A stretch of 64,000 bases of DNA from Mesomycoplasma conjunctivae (lineage in GTDB: Bacteria; Bacillota_I; Bacilli_A; Mycoplasmatales; Metamycoplasmataceae). Below are positions 33,118 through 44,786 of this stretch, piece after piece. The notes below the pieces were generated by a model that worked only from the letters and a program-made list of their open reading frames with translations, ran no database searches and had not been told where the DNA came from. The stretch spans positions 1 through 64,000 of the forward strand of contig NC_012806.1 of assembly GCF_000026765.1 (NCBI RefSeq), given 5' to 3'. Positions within the stretch are counted from its first letter, which is position 1, and the number at the start of each line of letters is the position of its first letter. Made by a program: the position numbers and the translations under genes.

Positions 33118-35082
33118 TTAGATTTTTTGCTCCAATTCTGCAATTAGATCCCTAATTTCGATTGCTAGTTCGAAATTGTGATTTGCTGCAGCTTTTTTCA
33201 TTTCATTTCTTAAATCTTCAATATGTGATTTTATTTCTTTTTTGTTACCTTTATCTTTTTTTATAATTCGAGATATACTCATTTCAGTTTTAGGATTCAA
33301 TCTTTGTGGAATTGGCTTGATAATAGTTTTAGGTGTAATGTTATTTTCGATATTATATTTTATTTGTATTTCTCTTTTATTTTTGTTATCTTCGATAACT
33401 TCTTTCATACTCCGGCTAATTTTATCAGCAAAGAAAATAACTTTTCCATGGTCATTTCTTGCAGCTCGACCTGCAATTTGAATTAAGGAAGATCTAGATC
33501 TAAAAAAGGACTCATGATCTGCATCTAAAACTAATATTAAAGAAACTTCAGGTAAATCCACCCCTTCTCTTAATAAATTAATCCCTATAACTGCATCATA
33601 AACACCTTTTCTTAATTTGATAAGAATTTCGTCTCTTTCAAAAGTTGTAAAATCTGAGTGAATATAGTAGACTTTTTGCTTCTTTTCTTCTTGTAAATAT
33701 TTACTAATTTCTTCACTTAATCTTTTAGTTGTAGTTAAAATAAGACTTCTTTCATCTTTTGCTTTTTGCTGCTGAAGATAGTTATAAATCTTTTCCATTT
33801 GATTAGTTTTGTCAACTACCTCAATAATGGGGTCTAAAAGTCCTGTTGGACGTATAATTTGCGGTATTACTTCGCCATCAACTAGGTCTAATTCATATTG
33901 TCCTGGAGTTGCTGAGACAAATATTTTTTGCTGCTCATATTTTTCAAATTCCTTGAATTTTAAAGGTCTATTGTCAAGAGCTGAAGGTAATCTAAAACCA
34001 TAATCTACTAAATTAGTTTTTCGTGATCGATCACCTTCGTACATTCCATTTAATTGTGGTACCATAATGTGGGATTCATCTATAAAAATCAAGGCATCTT
34101 TTGGTAAATAATCTAATAATGTATAAGGTTTTTCACCTTCTTGGCGACCATCAATATGACGAGCATAATTTTCAATCCCTGAACAAAATCCAAACTCTCT
34201 TAAAGAATCAATATCATTATTTACTCTTTCTTCAAGTCTTTGTTTTTCTACTAGTTTCCCTTCATTTTCAAAGTATTTTAGTCTATATTCAAGTTCAATT
34301 TCAATAGTTTTAATAGCTTGAGTAATAGTATCTCTTTTTACTGTATAAGCACTTGCCGGATAAATAGTATAGGCATGAAAAGAACGAAAAAGCTTCTTTT
34401 CTATAGGATGAATTGTGTCAATACTTTCAATTAGGTCACCAAAAAAACTAATTCTTATATTAAAAGAGTCATCTCAAGCAGGTGCTAGTTCGAGAATGTC
34501 ACCTTTGATACTAAAGTTGCCCGGTTTTAAATCGATATTATTTCTTTGATAACCAATTTTTACTAAATTAATGGCTAAATTTTGAATCTTAATTTTTTGA
34601 TTAGCTTCAATATTAAGAAAACCTTCTTTATATTCAGTAGGGTTTAGAGCTCCATAAATAGCAGCCACTGATGAGACTACAATTGTATCATTTCGCATTG
34701 AAAGAGCGTTTAGTGCTGACATTCGCATAGCTTCTAAATCCATATTAGTTTTACTTGTTTTATCAACATAAATGTCTTTTCCTGGTAGGTAAGCTTCAGG
34801 TCGGTAAAAATCAAAGTTAGAGACAAAATATTCAACACGGTTTTCAGGGAAAAACTCTTTAAATTCGGAATAAAGTTGTGAAGCTAGTGTTTTATTATGT
34901 GATAGTACTAAAACAGGACGGTTGATTTGTGAAATCACATTTGCCATAGTAAATGTTTTTCCTGAACCAGTGACTCCTAATAAAACTTGGTTTTCTTTGT
35001 TGTTTTTTATTCCATTTACAAGGCTAGAAATTGCTTTTGGTTGGTCACCACTTGGCGCATATTTTGAAACTAATTTAAACAT
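33118..35082 (-). CDS. uvrB: Excinuclease ABC subunit B
   Basis: Damage-verification helicase of nucleotide excision repair; it receives DNA from UvrA and recruits UvrC. The product is 654 aa, full length. Seen: Walker A GVTGSGKT at 36-43, Walker B FIDESH, motif [15 protein letters not shown] and QIAGRAARN, and a C-terminal UVR motif that docks UvrC. The beta-hairpin, usually YYDYYQPEAY, reads [10 protein letters not shown] (residues 89-98). Several UGA-Trp codons fall in 34093-34473. It faces the LRR lipoprotein gene divergently across 65 bases. Confidence 0.96.
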
Positions 35083-35147
35083 TTTTACCTCTTTTAATAT
35101 AGAATATTTTATTTTATTTTTGACAATGTTGTAGAATTTTATAAAAT

Positions 35148-35969
35148 ATGAAAAAAATTAAAAAATTACTTTTACCTTTAACTTTGATAGCAACACCAAT
35201 TTTAGCAGTATCTTGTGGTGCTAAAAATACACAAGCACAAGATTTGCTATCAAATTCTAATTTAATTAAAATAAATAATGAAAATCGAACTTTTACACTA
35301 GATTTATCAACTACTACTTTGAAAAAAATTGACAAATCTGCTTTTTATAATTTAGCAGCAAGACAATATTTTCAAACTGCAAATTTAACAGACAACAAAG
35401 AAAACAAAGACAAATCTCAAACACCTACAAGCACAATAACAACTATTTATTATTTAGATAGCATTATTTTTCCTTCTACTTTAGAAGAAATTGAAGACCG
35501 TGCTTTTGAAGTAGATGTAAACGTTTTAGGAAGTCAGCCTGGACAAAAAATTGTTAATTTAGACTTCTCTAGATCAACCAATCTCAAATCAATTGGCGAT
35601 TTTGCTTTTGCAAACAACAGTATTAGAAAATTAATTTTACCAAATTCTATTACAAAAATAGGTAAAAATGCCTTTGCTAATAATGAAATTGAAACCTTAG
35701 AATTTTCTGAGGATTCTAAATTAAGTTTTATTGATACTGGAGCTTTCTTTAATAATAAAATTACTAAATTAGATTTTACTAATGCTAGGCAAATTCGCGC
35801 TATTAACACTGGAGCTTTTGAATCTAATAAAATTTCTGCAATTCAATTTGGCAAAGATAGTTCTCCTATTTTAATTAATAATTCTGCTTTTAAAGATAAT
35901 GAAATTAAAAATAGAGATAATATTAAAGATATAAACCCTGATTCTCGTTTAGAAGATATTTTTGAATAA
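35148..35969 (+). CDS. Leucine-rich-repeat (BspA/LRR_5-like) lipoprotein
   Basis: 273-aa surface lipoprotein, signal peptide with lipobox LAVSC (Cys23). From about residue 105 it carries 5-6 repeats of about 23 residues of the form LxSIGxxAFxNNxIxxLxLPxSIxxIG (for example [19 protein letters not shown] and [19 protein letters not shown]). This is the Treponema/Bacteroides BspA-type LRR, used by other bacteria for adhesion. No Shine-Dalgarno is visible before the ATG; TTGACA (35120-35125) and TATAAA (35140-35145) crowd the start. The C-terminus ends right after the last repeat. Confidence 0.85.
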   Translation: MKKIKKLLLPLTLIATPILAVSCGAKNTQAQDLLSNSNLIKINNENRTFTLDLSTTTLKKIDKSAFYNLAARQYFQTANLTDNKENKDKSQTPTSTITTIYYLDSIIFPSTLEEIEDRAFEVDVNVLGSQPGQKIVNLDFSRSTNLKSIGDFAFANNSIRKLILPNSITKIGKNAFANNEIETLEFSEDSKLSFIDTGAFFNNKITKLDFTNARQIRAINTGAFESNKISAIQFGKDSSPILINNSAFKDNEIKNRDNIKDINPDSRLEDIFE

Positions 35970-36152
35970 AAAAAGCTATAAATTTATAGACAAAATCCAT
36001 TTATATCTAAGTTTAACTAACTTTAAATTTTTATTTATACTATTATTTTTCGCCTTCATATTAGCTTATTTATGTTATAATTAGCTAAAAAACATTAAAA
36101 TTATTTGTTATTTCGAATTCAAATTTAGATAAGAAATGTAGAAAGGTTTGCT

Positions 36153-37931
36153 TTGCAAAACCAAATCATTAAAAATTTTAAGCAAAATTATTATTTTAAA
36201 TTATTGCTAAAATTATCAATAAAGAAAAAAGCAATATATATTATTGCTGTTTTTGCATTTACAGTTTCATTGATTCTTGGAATTCTTTCAAGAATTTATG
36301 CAACACCAACATCATTTAGTATATTTGTTTTTACTAATTTACTCATCAATTTATCACTTACCATTATTCTTGCTTCATACATGTTTTTAGTTATTTTTAA
36401 AGACCTATCTTCACAAAGTATTGATATTGTTGCCTTTACAAAACCGTATTCTAGAAAGTATTTTATAGCTACAAAAATTATGTTTTTAGTTTTTGTTTCA
36501 CTAGTATGAAGTATCTTTTTTTACATTATATCAATAATGTTCTTCTTAATTAACTTTAACAACATAAGTCAAGTTTCTTCCTTTTATATTTGATCTTTCT
36601 TTTCTCCATTTTTTGCATTTTTAATTTTTGGAGCAATAACTGGTTTAATTGGTTCAAAATTTAGTTCAAAAATTTCACTTTCTGTTGCATTAGTAAGCTT
36701 TAGTCCTTTTATTTTATTAGGTTCTATAAGTGCTTTTAGTTCAACATCATCTCCAAATAGGTTTGCAAAAATATTAAACTTACCTTATGATCAATATGAT
36801 TCAGGAACAATTGCTGATGTTGACAAGTTCTTCTTAAATGATAAAAAAGATCATTTTTTCATCATTCCAAAACAAGTAGACAAGCCAACTTTTTCAAAAA
36901 GACAAATTGATTATATTCAACAGGCTTGAAACAATAGTTCTTCTTCCGCTCAAGGATGACAAGCAGCATCATACCTTTTATTACCATATCAATTTTTAAA
37001 TATCTTTGAAAATAAAGACAATGATGCTTTAGTTACCTCTGTTGGTAAACAAGAAAAATATTTAGAAAATTATATTTTTTATAATAATTTAGATAGTAAA
37101 ACCAACGCTTATGAAATATCAACAAATCCAAGTTTAAAAGAGTATAAAATCAATGAAAATTTAAAGGCTTTTTTAATTCCAGGAGCTTTAAAAAATCAAA
37201 GTATTTTTGATAATTTGGACAACCGTGAATTAATTTATGCACACAAATTTGCCTCTGATTTTAATACTCAATTACCACAAGATGAACAAACTTTTGGTGG
37301 TGCTTCCCTTTTAGTAGGAAAACTAAAATGACAATACTTAAAAGAAATTTTAGAATCTTCAAAATTTAATAGCTATGCAAAAGATTTTTATAGAAAAATC
37401 AAGAAAAATAGTGAGCGCCAACAAATTTTAGATATTATTTCATCTGCAATTTCTGAAGATCAAGACTTACTAAATATTGAAGATGAAAATTCAACTGTTC
37501 TACAGAAAAAAATAGATACTAAAAAAGTAGAAAGCGATACTCAAAGAAAGCTTTATTTAGCAGTTTCCTTGATTTATTGACTATTTTTTAACAAACCAGA
37601 ATCTCCAATTCTTGATACCTTGCTAAAAGATTCAGCAAGCCAAAGTTATGATCCACAACAATTTGATATCAAAATTCAAAATCAAGAGTATAAAATTGGT
37701 GGTTATTCTTCTTATTCAGCTCAGCAACAAGTTGTAAATAATAAAGTAATAAGTAGATTTAATTTAACCCCAAGTAATAACTTTGTTTTTCAACCAGTTA
37801 GTCAAGCTATTGAAATCAAAGTTGGTTATCAAGTTGTCAATAAATCTGCTTTTATAGTAATTTGAATTGCTATTTCAGCTGCCTTACTTTATTCTCTTTA
37901 CTATTTATATTCTAGAAAGGATTATAAATAA
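36153..37931 (+). CDS. ABC-2-type exporter permease with large ectodomain
   Basis: 592-aa membrane protein. About five or six hydrophobic segments lie in residues 25-210 and one at the very C-terminus (about 566-585). Between them is a hydrophilic region of roughly 350 residues, predicted outside the cell. The layout resembles ABC-2 permeases with an extra ectodomain. TTG start at 36153, preceded by GAAAGG at 36141-36146. Its stop overlaps the ATPase start (TAATG). Substrate unknown; ABC-2 systems usually export drugs, lipids or peptides, or act mechanically on surface proteins. Confidence 0.78.
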
Positions 37932-38662
37932 TGGAATCAACTATTGTTTTAGAAGTGAAAAATCTAACCAAAATTTATCCTAAGAGCTCAAGTGGTGTGG
38001 AAAATGCTAGTTTTCAAGTGCCTTCTAAACATATTCATGCTTTTATAGGTGAAAATGGTGCTGGAAAAACAACCACTATTAAATGTATTGTTGATGCTTA
38101 TCAAAATTATGAAGGAAGTATCACCATTAATGGTTTTTCTAATAAAACTCCAGAAGGAAAAAAGTTTATCGGTTATGTGCCAGAACACAGTATTTTTCCT
38201 CGTGAAATCACTAGTTATGAATTTTTATATGAAATGTCTTTGCTTTCAGGTTTGCCTTCAAATATAATAAAAGAGAGAATTGACTATTATTTTAAAATTT
38301 TAGATATTGAAAATCTTGCTAATTTAAAACCTTATAATTTTTCTTCAGGTCAAAAAAGAAAAATTATGCTAATCCAATCTTTAATTCATAATCCAAGCTT
38401 AATTATTTTAGATGAGCCTTTTTCTAATTTAGATCCTTCATCAAGATTTGAGTTTCTAAATATTATTAAACTCCTACGAGATGAAGGTAAAAGTGTTTTT
38501 TTATCAACTCATAATTTAAGTGAAGTGGATGACATTATTGATAGTTTAACATTAATTAATAAAGGTAAAATTTATTATTGTGGTAAAAAAGAAGATAATT
38601 TAAATAAAATGTATTCAAATTACATTTTAAATTTAAATGTTGAAGAACACTCAAATGAATAA
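37931..38662 (+). CDS. ABC transporter ATPase (ABC-2 exporter type)
   Basis: 243-aa ATPase of the CcmA/NatA kind. Walker A GENGAGKTT at about 42-50, Q-loop region VPEHSIFPRE, signature FSSGQKRK, Walker B LIILDEPFSNLDP and H-loop LSTHNLSEV are intact. It overlaps the permease by 1 base and the next lipoprotein gene by 8 bases, so all are one operon. Confidence 0.92.
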   Translation: MESTIVLEVKNLTKIYPKSSSGVENASFQVPSKHIHAFIGENGAGKTTTIKCIVDAYQNYEGSITINGFSNKTPEGKKFIGYVPEHSIFPREITSYEFLYEMSLLSGLPSNIIKERIDYYFKILDIENLANLKPYNFSSGQKRKIMLIQSLIHNPSLIILDEPFSNLDPSSRFEFLNIIKLLRDEGKSVFLSTHNLSEVDDIIDSLTLINKGKIYYCGKKEDNLNKMYSNYILNLNVEEHSNE

Positions 38663-41081
38663 GAAAATTAAATTTGCTTTTTTACCTTTGTTAAGTTTGC
38701 CAATAACACTAATGTCATGTACACTAGTTTATAATTTTCATAATCCTGAAGAAAAATCATCTGATAGTAGTTTACTTGCAAATAAAAGTTATCAAAATTT
38801 TGTTGATTCTGTTTTTTTTAAATATCAAGATGTTAAAAATGACTATATTTTAGAACAATTAAATATCGATCCTATCAAAGTGAAAACAGAACTCAAGTAT
38901 AGTTGGGTATTTGCAAGACCATATTTTAGACCAAATCTTTCGACAATTTATACAGACACAACAGTTAATTCAGTAAAAACTATTTCGAATTATTTAAGTA
39001 ATAATTGATTATTTTTATTAAATAATATTGATAAAATTAGCTTTGGCTTCAACCCTTATAATCCTAATTTTGATAAAAAGGCTGATAAATTTGAATTAAG
39101 TCCGGGTATTAATAGAGAGATAAAAATTAAAGATAAGAACTTTAATTTTATTAAAATTGATAAGGATCAAAGTCGCCTAAAAAATTACACAGCATATTAT
39201 TTAATTTTTGAAAAAAATAAGTTTATGCGCCTTACTACCTTTGATTATGAAGGTAAAATTCAATTTCAACTTGATTATAATATGTTTGTTTTGGAACAGA
39301 CTCCAGACGATCCTTTCTTATTTGTTAATAATTTAGAGTCCTGAATTGATGAGAAAGAAAAAAAATATTATCAAGAGAAATTAGATGATGCAAAAGATGA
39401 TTTAAAAGATAATTTTGCAAATCAAAAAGAGGAGCTAGAATCACAAATTAATTCTATTAAAGAACTTATTTCATCAATGCAAGATGACAATTTGCAAAAC
39501 GACAGTTCATCTAATTCTGACTCAGATAATTCTAGTACTCCTACCCCACCATCTTCACCATCATTACCACCATCACCATCATTACCACCATCACCACCAC
39601 CACCATCACCACCATCACCACCATCATTACCACCATCATCACCACCACCAACAACTCAGCCTAACAATTTAAGCACCACTGATGAAGCTAGTTTGCAAGC
39701 TTTAGGTTTTACAAATAAAGCTGATTTTGATCAATTTGTTGAAAAATCTAAATCTCTTTACGGTGTTGAAGATGAAGATGATCCTGCAAAGGAAGTACTG
39801 GAAATTTATAAAGATAATTTCGATGATAAAATTAGTAAAGATCCTAGTAAAAAACCGGAAGAAATAAAACAAGAAATTGAAAAACAACTAGAAGAAAGCA
39901 GGAGACGTTTGGCACCAAGAAATCAATCTTCTGTATCTAGGTTACAATCAACATTGTTCCAAGAAGTAATTGATGAATCACAAACTAAGACTAGTGAAAA
40001 TCCTAAATCTGAAAATGAAGAAAAAATTGAACAGTTAGAACAACAAATTGAACAAAAAAAAGAAGAGTTACAAAGAAATATTGCCAATTTGGATGAACTT
40101 ATTAATGCAAGACTTTTAAAACAACGGATTAATAAGTCAAGTTTTTTCACAGATATAACTTCAGATATTGCTGATTTCCAAGATAAGTCTAAGTTTAAAT
40201 TTAGCAAGTTCAGCATCACAGATATTGAAATTGAAGATAACAAATTAAAGACAGATATAGAGCCAAAAGTTTTCAAAAATAAAGAACTTAACTCACCTGA
40301 GTATAATAAATTTAAAAAATTTATTGACCCAGATTTAAACGTTACAAACAGTCTAGAAACTCCTGATGAAAGAAGAACTAGAGAAATAATTAACAATATT
40401 TTAGAACTTGCTTGAAGAGATAATAATGCTGGTAAAATTAATTTTTTAAATGATCAAAAAAATCCTGAAACTATTTCAAAATTAGAAGAACAATGAAACA
40501 AAATTAATGAAAATTTAGGAAAAAAACCTATAACTGATTCGACTTTACTAGATGAATACAATAATTTTGTTTCTAATAATTGATACTTTATTTTAACAAG
40601 AATTGGTGACTTCAAACTACAATTCAAAAATTGGTTTTTGTTTCCTGATCAAAAAAATGAAAATGGCGAGATTATAGCTGCTCACAGTCCAGAATTTAAA
40701 AACCAAGTTGCTAGTTTGGATACAGAACCAGAAGACTATGTTTATGCCAACAACAATCTAGATGGTATTCAAGAAGGTGATACATCAATTTTGGCTGTTA
40801 ATTATAAGGATTTATATATTTCTAAACAAAATAGTTTAATAAATATTAGAGTAGATTTTTCAACTGAGGAACCCAAAATCATTTTTAATCCTTTAATTTA
40901 TCATTTTCCAAGAACCAGAAATAAAATTTCTGTTAAAATTTTAACGCAAATTTTCCACCAAGCTTTATTCCACCATAATCAAGAAAGCTACAATGATTTT
41001 GAAAAAGATTTTGTTGAAAAATTTAGATATGGACTACCTACACAAAATATATTGAGGTCAAAAAATGAAATTAAGTCATAA
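38655..41081 (+). CDS. Large lipoprotein with Pro/Ser-rich hinge and coiled coil
   Basis: 808-aa lipoprotein, lipobox LMSC (Cys18). Order: N-terminal domain (about 30-225), a Glu/Lys-rich helix, then an almost pure Pro/Ser stretch (about 293-334, PPSSPSLPPSPSLPPSPP...), encoded by ACC/ATC/TCA triplet repeats at about 39543-39650. A charged helical region (about 440-480, EQLEQQIEQKKEELQ) and a C-terminal domain follow. I do not recognise either end domain. The Pro/Ser hinge is like those that space surface domains. It starts inside the ATPase gene and overlaps the next lipoprotein gene by 17 bases. Confidence 0.78.
39541..39660 (+). repeat. Imperfect CCA/TCA triplet repeat
   Basis: About 110 bases built from ACC, ATC, ATT and TCA triplets, strikingly C-rich on this strand in a very AT-rich genome. 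Read in the gene's frame it encodes Pro and Ser. Triplet slippage would change hinge length without breaking the frame. Confidence 0.85.
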
Positions 41082-41970
41082 AATAATAACTTCAGTTACA
41101 GCGCTTTTGCCAATAGCTCTAGTAAGTTGTCAAACTAGTGACTCAAGCGTTGTTTTACATCATGATTACAGGCAATTTGTAGGTGAAAAAGATTCTTTTG
41201 AACATTTTTTAAATAATAGTGCGATTTCCCAATTGTTAGATTTAGTTTATCCAAATAAAGATACCCAAAAGCAACTAATTAATCAAGCTAGAAATATAAA
41301 TTCTCAAAAATATATCGAGGACTTAAAATATAATCTAAATTTTTTCAACACAATTAATAACAGAAGTAGTGAGTTCAACACATTAAGAAATAGTCAACCA
41401 ATCTTGTTCACAAAAGCAAAAGAAAGCTATGAAAATTTATTCAAATTTAATTGACTATGACTTTTATACAATCTCAAATCAACTGTTTGAATTAGAGGTA
41501 TTGTCACCAATGATCAGTTTAAAAGACTAAATGAGGATTATAATAATTTACTTAAAGATAATGCTTTAAATGAAAGTTTTTATCAACCTAATAGCAATGA
41601 ATTTAAAGATATAATTATTGTTAAGCAAAACACCACCAGTGGCGGTAATAATCCTAAATTTACAAAAGATAATTATAGGATCTTCTTGTTAAATAAAGAA
41701 AACTATATTTTTGAGTTTGCTCTTGAAAAAACTTTTAACAATAGTGAACTTGTTAATGCAAATATTGAGTTTAGTCCTTGAATCAAAATTTATCCAAATT
41801 TTGTTGATAATAACAAAGTTAAATTCCCTTTTGCAGATTACGTTCGCATAGAAACAAATTACCGAACTAGTAACTCCGGAACAAGTGTAAGTTTAGTCGA
41901 AAGATCTGTTTTTGAAGAAAATCAAGGCGGAGACAATTTTTCTTATACACTTATTGATTTTAAAAAATAA
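41065..41970 (+). CDS. Lipoprotein, second of the ABC-2 operon
   Basis: 301-aa lipoprotein with signal peptide MKLSHKIITSVTALLPIALVSC (lipobox LVSC). The body is mostly hydrophilic, with NYRIFLLNKENYIFEF and YVRIETNYRT as recognisable beta-like segments. It has no family I know. The ATG lies inside the end of the 808-aa gene with GAGG upstream, so the two lipoproteins are translated in a coupled way and probably work together with the exporter. Confidence 0.75.
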
Positions 41971-42017
41971 AATATTTGGTAAAATATAATAATATTTAAA
42001 AGCTAAAAGAGGAAAAT

Positions 42018-42518
42018 ATGGCAAAGTTAAATAAAGTTAGAAAAGATGGATTACTTCAAAATCATGCTTTTTTTAGAGAAGCAGTTTTTGGACTTTTTGG
42101 ATCAGGTCTTTGATATCTAGAGCGTTACTACCAAGCTATTATTAGATTTACAATTACAGTTGTTGGTATTTTAACCATTTTTATTAGTCAAGTTATGTAC
42201 CATACTTCACCAATTCAATTAATTATTGAAGAGGATGTTAGAACAATTACCATTATTGGTATTGTTTTATTAGCAATTGCTTTACTTTGAAATGCTTATT
42301 CATTAATAATGATTTTCTTAGGTCTTCAAAAAGATGGAAAGCTTGTTAAAATTAATGACTGAGCAATAAATGAAGAATTATTTGTTGAAGATAATGTTTT
42401 AAAACACATTGATCACAAAACTTATACTATTGAGGAAATTGAAGCTGGAATTATTGATGAACACTATGATCTAAGAAATAATCACAGCGCTCATTGTCCT
42501 AAACACAAAACTCCATAA
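42018..42518 (+). CDS. Two- or three-pass membrane protein
   Basis: 166-aa protein with a basic N-terminus, hydrophobic segments at about 40-60 (IRFTITVVGILTIFIS) and 75-103 (ITIIGIVLLAIALLW...), and an acidic cytosolic tail ending in His-rich NNHSAHCPKHKTP. The N-terminal AVFGLFGSGLWYLERYYQA recalls TM2-domain proteins. GAGG at 42009-42012 supports the ATG. It follows the lipoproteins by 47 bases and may belong to that operon. Its TAA stop is the loop of its own terminator. Confidence 0.7.
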
Positions 42519-42532
42519 TGGAGTTTTTTTAT
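42507..42532 (+). terminator. Terminator whose loop is the stop codon
   Basis: AAAACTCCA (42507-42515), TAA loop, TGGAGTTTT (42519-42527), then more T. The coding end and terminator are fused. Confidence 0.85.
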
Positions 42533-42552
42533 AAAAGAAAAGTATAAAAAAC

Positions 42553-43170
42553 ATGAGATTAAAAAATATTCCTGATGCAAAAGAAAGATTAGAGAAATCT
42601 GGTCTACTAATTAAAAAACCTATAAATTTAAACACAAACTGAATTATTGAAGTGGGTATGGGCAAAGGTGAAATGCTTACTCAAATGGCTTATCAAAATC
42701 CAAATATAAATTTTTTAGGTATAGAAAAATTTCCTTCAGCAGCGGTTAAAGCTATTAAATTCGCTAAAACCTTTAAACTGCAAAATTTTTATATTTTAGT
42801 TGAAGATATCACAAAAATTTTAGAAATTTCTAATGGTAAAGTAGACCAAATTTGACTAACTTTTAGCGATCCATGACCCAAGAAAAAGCATGCAAAAAGA
42901 AGATTAACACACAAAAATTATCTAGAGATTTATAAGCAATTATTAACTAAAGATGGCAAGTTAAGATTAAAAACAGACAATGACCAATTTTTTGAATTTT
43001 CGAAAGAGTCACTTTCAGAAAATGGTTGAAAAATTTTGTACGAAACAATAGATATTCAACAATCTTATTTTGCTCAAACCAATATCCAAACTGGCTATGA
43101 AAAAAAATGAAGTCAAAAAAATAAAAATATAAATTATTTAGAAGCAACTTTCAAAAGTGTGAATTCTTAA
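42553..43170 (+). CDS. trmB: tRNA (guanine46-N7) methyltransferase TrmB
   Basis: 205-aa SAM enzyme that makes m7G46 in the variable loop of tRNAs. Seen: SAM loop [21 protein letters not shown] and the family hallmark [17 protein letters not shown], with C-terminal [10 protein letters not shown] and YEKKW. All expected residues are present. Its ATG is 20 bases past the preceding terminator, so it needs its own promoter or readthrough. Confidence 0.94.
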
Positions 43171-43182
43171 TTTTGTTCAAAT

Positions 43183-43213
43183 TTGCATGTTTTTCGTTTT
43201 AATATGATATAAT
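43183..43213 (+). promoter_or_regulatory. Possible pepA promoter
   Basis: TATAAT at 43208-43213, with TTGCAT at 43183-43188 as a weak -35 at a long 19-base spacing. The remaining ~125 bases to pepA hold no gene. Confidence 0.4.
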
Positions 43214-43340
43214 AAAGCACATATTGTAATTATTTATTAAAAAAAATATTCTAGCAAAAAAGAAGCTAAAAATATTAAAATATAGTAACATAAAAATTTT
43301 TCAAAAGTAATTTGTATTTTAATATTATGGAAAGAGAAAA

Positions 43341-44720
43341 ATGGAACAGTTTTCAGAAGTTTTTATAAAATATAGCACTAAATTTGATGACAAAACTTTA
43401 ATTTTAGAGCCAGCATTTAGTGATTTTGAAAAACCTCTTTTAATAAAAGAAGACTTTCATATTACTGAATACTTAAGTGAAAATAAAGCATACATTTATT
43501 TAGGTGATAAAGAAAAATACAAAGATACATCAAAAGATTTATTTAGAAAAATTGCAAACAAAATTGCAACATTACCTAGAGACATACAAATTGATTTTGA
43601 TAAATTTAATCCAAACTTTTTAAGATATCTTATTGAAGTAGTAGCTTTTGTTAGATCAGATATTTTTTCATTAAAATCTGATGTTAAAAAGGCTAGATCA
43701 AAATTTAAATCTATTACTGTAGTAACTAGTAAATTACATAAATTACAAGGTATTATTGACAAACATCAAATTTTAAATAATGCTGTTAATTATGCAAGAT
43801 TTTATCAAAATATGCCTCCTAACATAGCTAACTCTGAATTTTTAGCAAAAGAAATCCAAAGTAAACTGTCTGATAATAAAAATTTAACTGTTAAAGTTTT
43901 AGGTATGCAAGAAATTAAAGCTCTTGGTATGAATTTATTACTTTCAGTAAACCGTGGTTCAACATATGAACCAAGATTAGTGGTTATTGAGTATGAAGGT
44001 TCTCCAGGTTCAGAACAGAAAACTGCTTTTGTTGGTAAAGGTATCACCTTTGATTCAGGTGGTTATAATATCAAAACAGGAACCTTCATGATGGGTATGA
44101 AATATGACATGTCAGGTGCTATTATTTCGGCCGCTGCTATTGATGCTATAAGTAGATTTAATCCAATAGCAAATGTTGTTGCTGTTTTACCGATAACTGA
44201 TAATAGAGTTAATGGAGATGCTAGCACTCCAGATTCAGTTTGAAAATCTATGAATGGAAAAACAGTTGAAGTCAACAATACAGATGCTGAGGGTAGACTA
44301 ATTTTAGCTGATGCTATTACCTATGCAATTCGTGAAGCAAAAGCAACCGAAATTATAACTATTGCTACATTAACAGGTGCTATTAGAGTCGCTTTGGGTG
44401 AGACATTCACAGGTGCTTTTTCTAATAATGATGTTTTATTTAAAACATTTAATGAAGCATCAAAAGAAGCTGGTGAACTTATTTGAAGAATGCCATTACA
44501 CAAAGATTTTTCTGTCCAAATTAGTGCTTCTAAAGTTGCGGATTTAAAAAATACAGATTATTCAGGAAAAGGTGGTTCTTCTTCTGCTGCAATGTTTATT
44601 AGTGAATTTGTTGAAAATAAACCCTTTTTACATTTAGATATTGCTGGTACTGCAGATGTTAACGGAACCCCAACTGGTGTAATGGTAAAAAGTTTAATTG
44701 AATTTATTTTAAGAAAATAA
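43341..44720 (+). CDS. pepA: Leucyl aminopeptidase, M17 family
   Basis: 459-aa cytosolic exopeptidase for peptide use. Metal and catalytic residues of M17 are visible: [14 protein letters not shown] (Lys and Asp), MKYDMSGA (Asp) and [14 protein letters not shown] (Asp, Glu, Arg), plus [12 protein letters not shown] and [14 protein letters not shown] near the C-terminus. UGA-Trp at 44241 and 44484. A terminator follows directly. Confidence 0.95.
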
Positions 44721-44722
44721 TA

Positions 44723-44754
44723 AAAAAACACGATACAAAAATCGTGTTTTTTGT
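44723..44754 (+). terminator. Terminator after pepA
   Basis: A 12-bp stem with core AACACGAT/ATCGTGTT (44723-44734, 44741-44752), loop ACAAAA, followed by T residues. Confidence 0.87.
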
Positions 44755-44786
44755 TATTTAGAAAAAATTTGATATAATTTTAATTA

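Noticed and set aside
39484-39672. ORF encoding an almost pure poly-histidine stretch on the plus strand
   Set aside because: It is the +1 frame of the CCA/TCA triplet repeat, which encodes the Pro/Ser hinge of the lipoprotein in the real frame; no start signal of its own.
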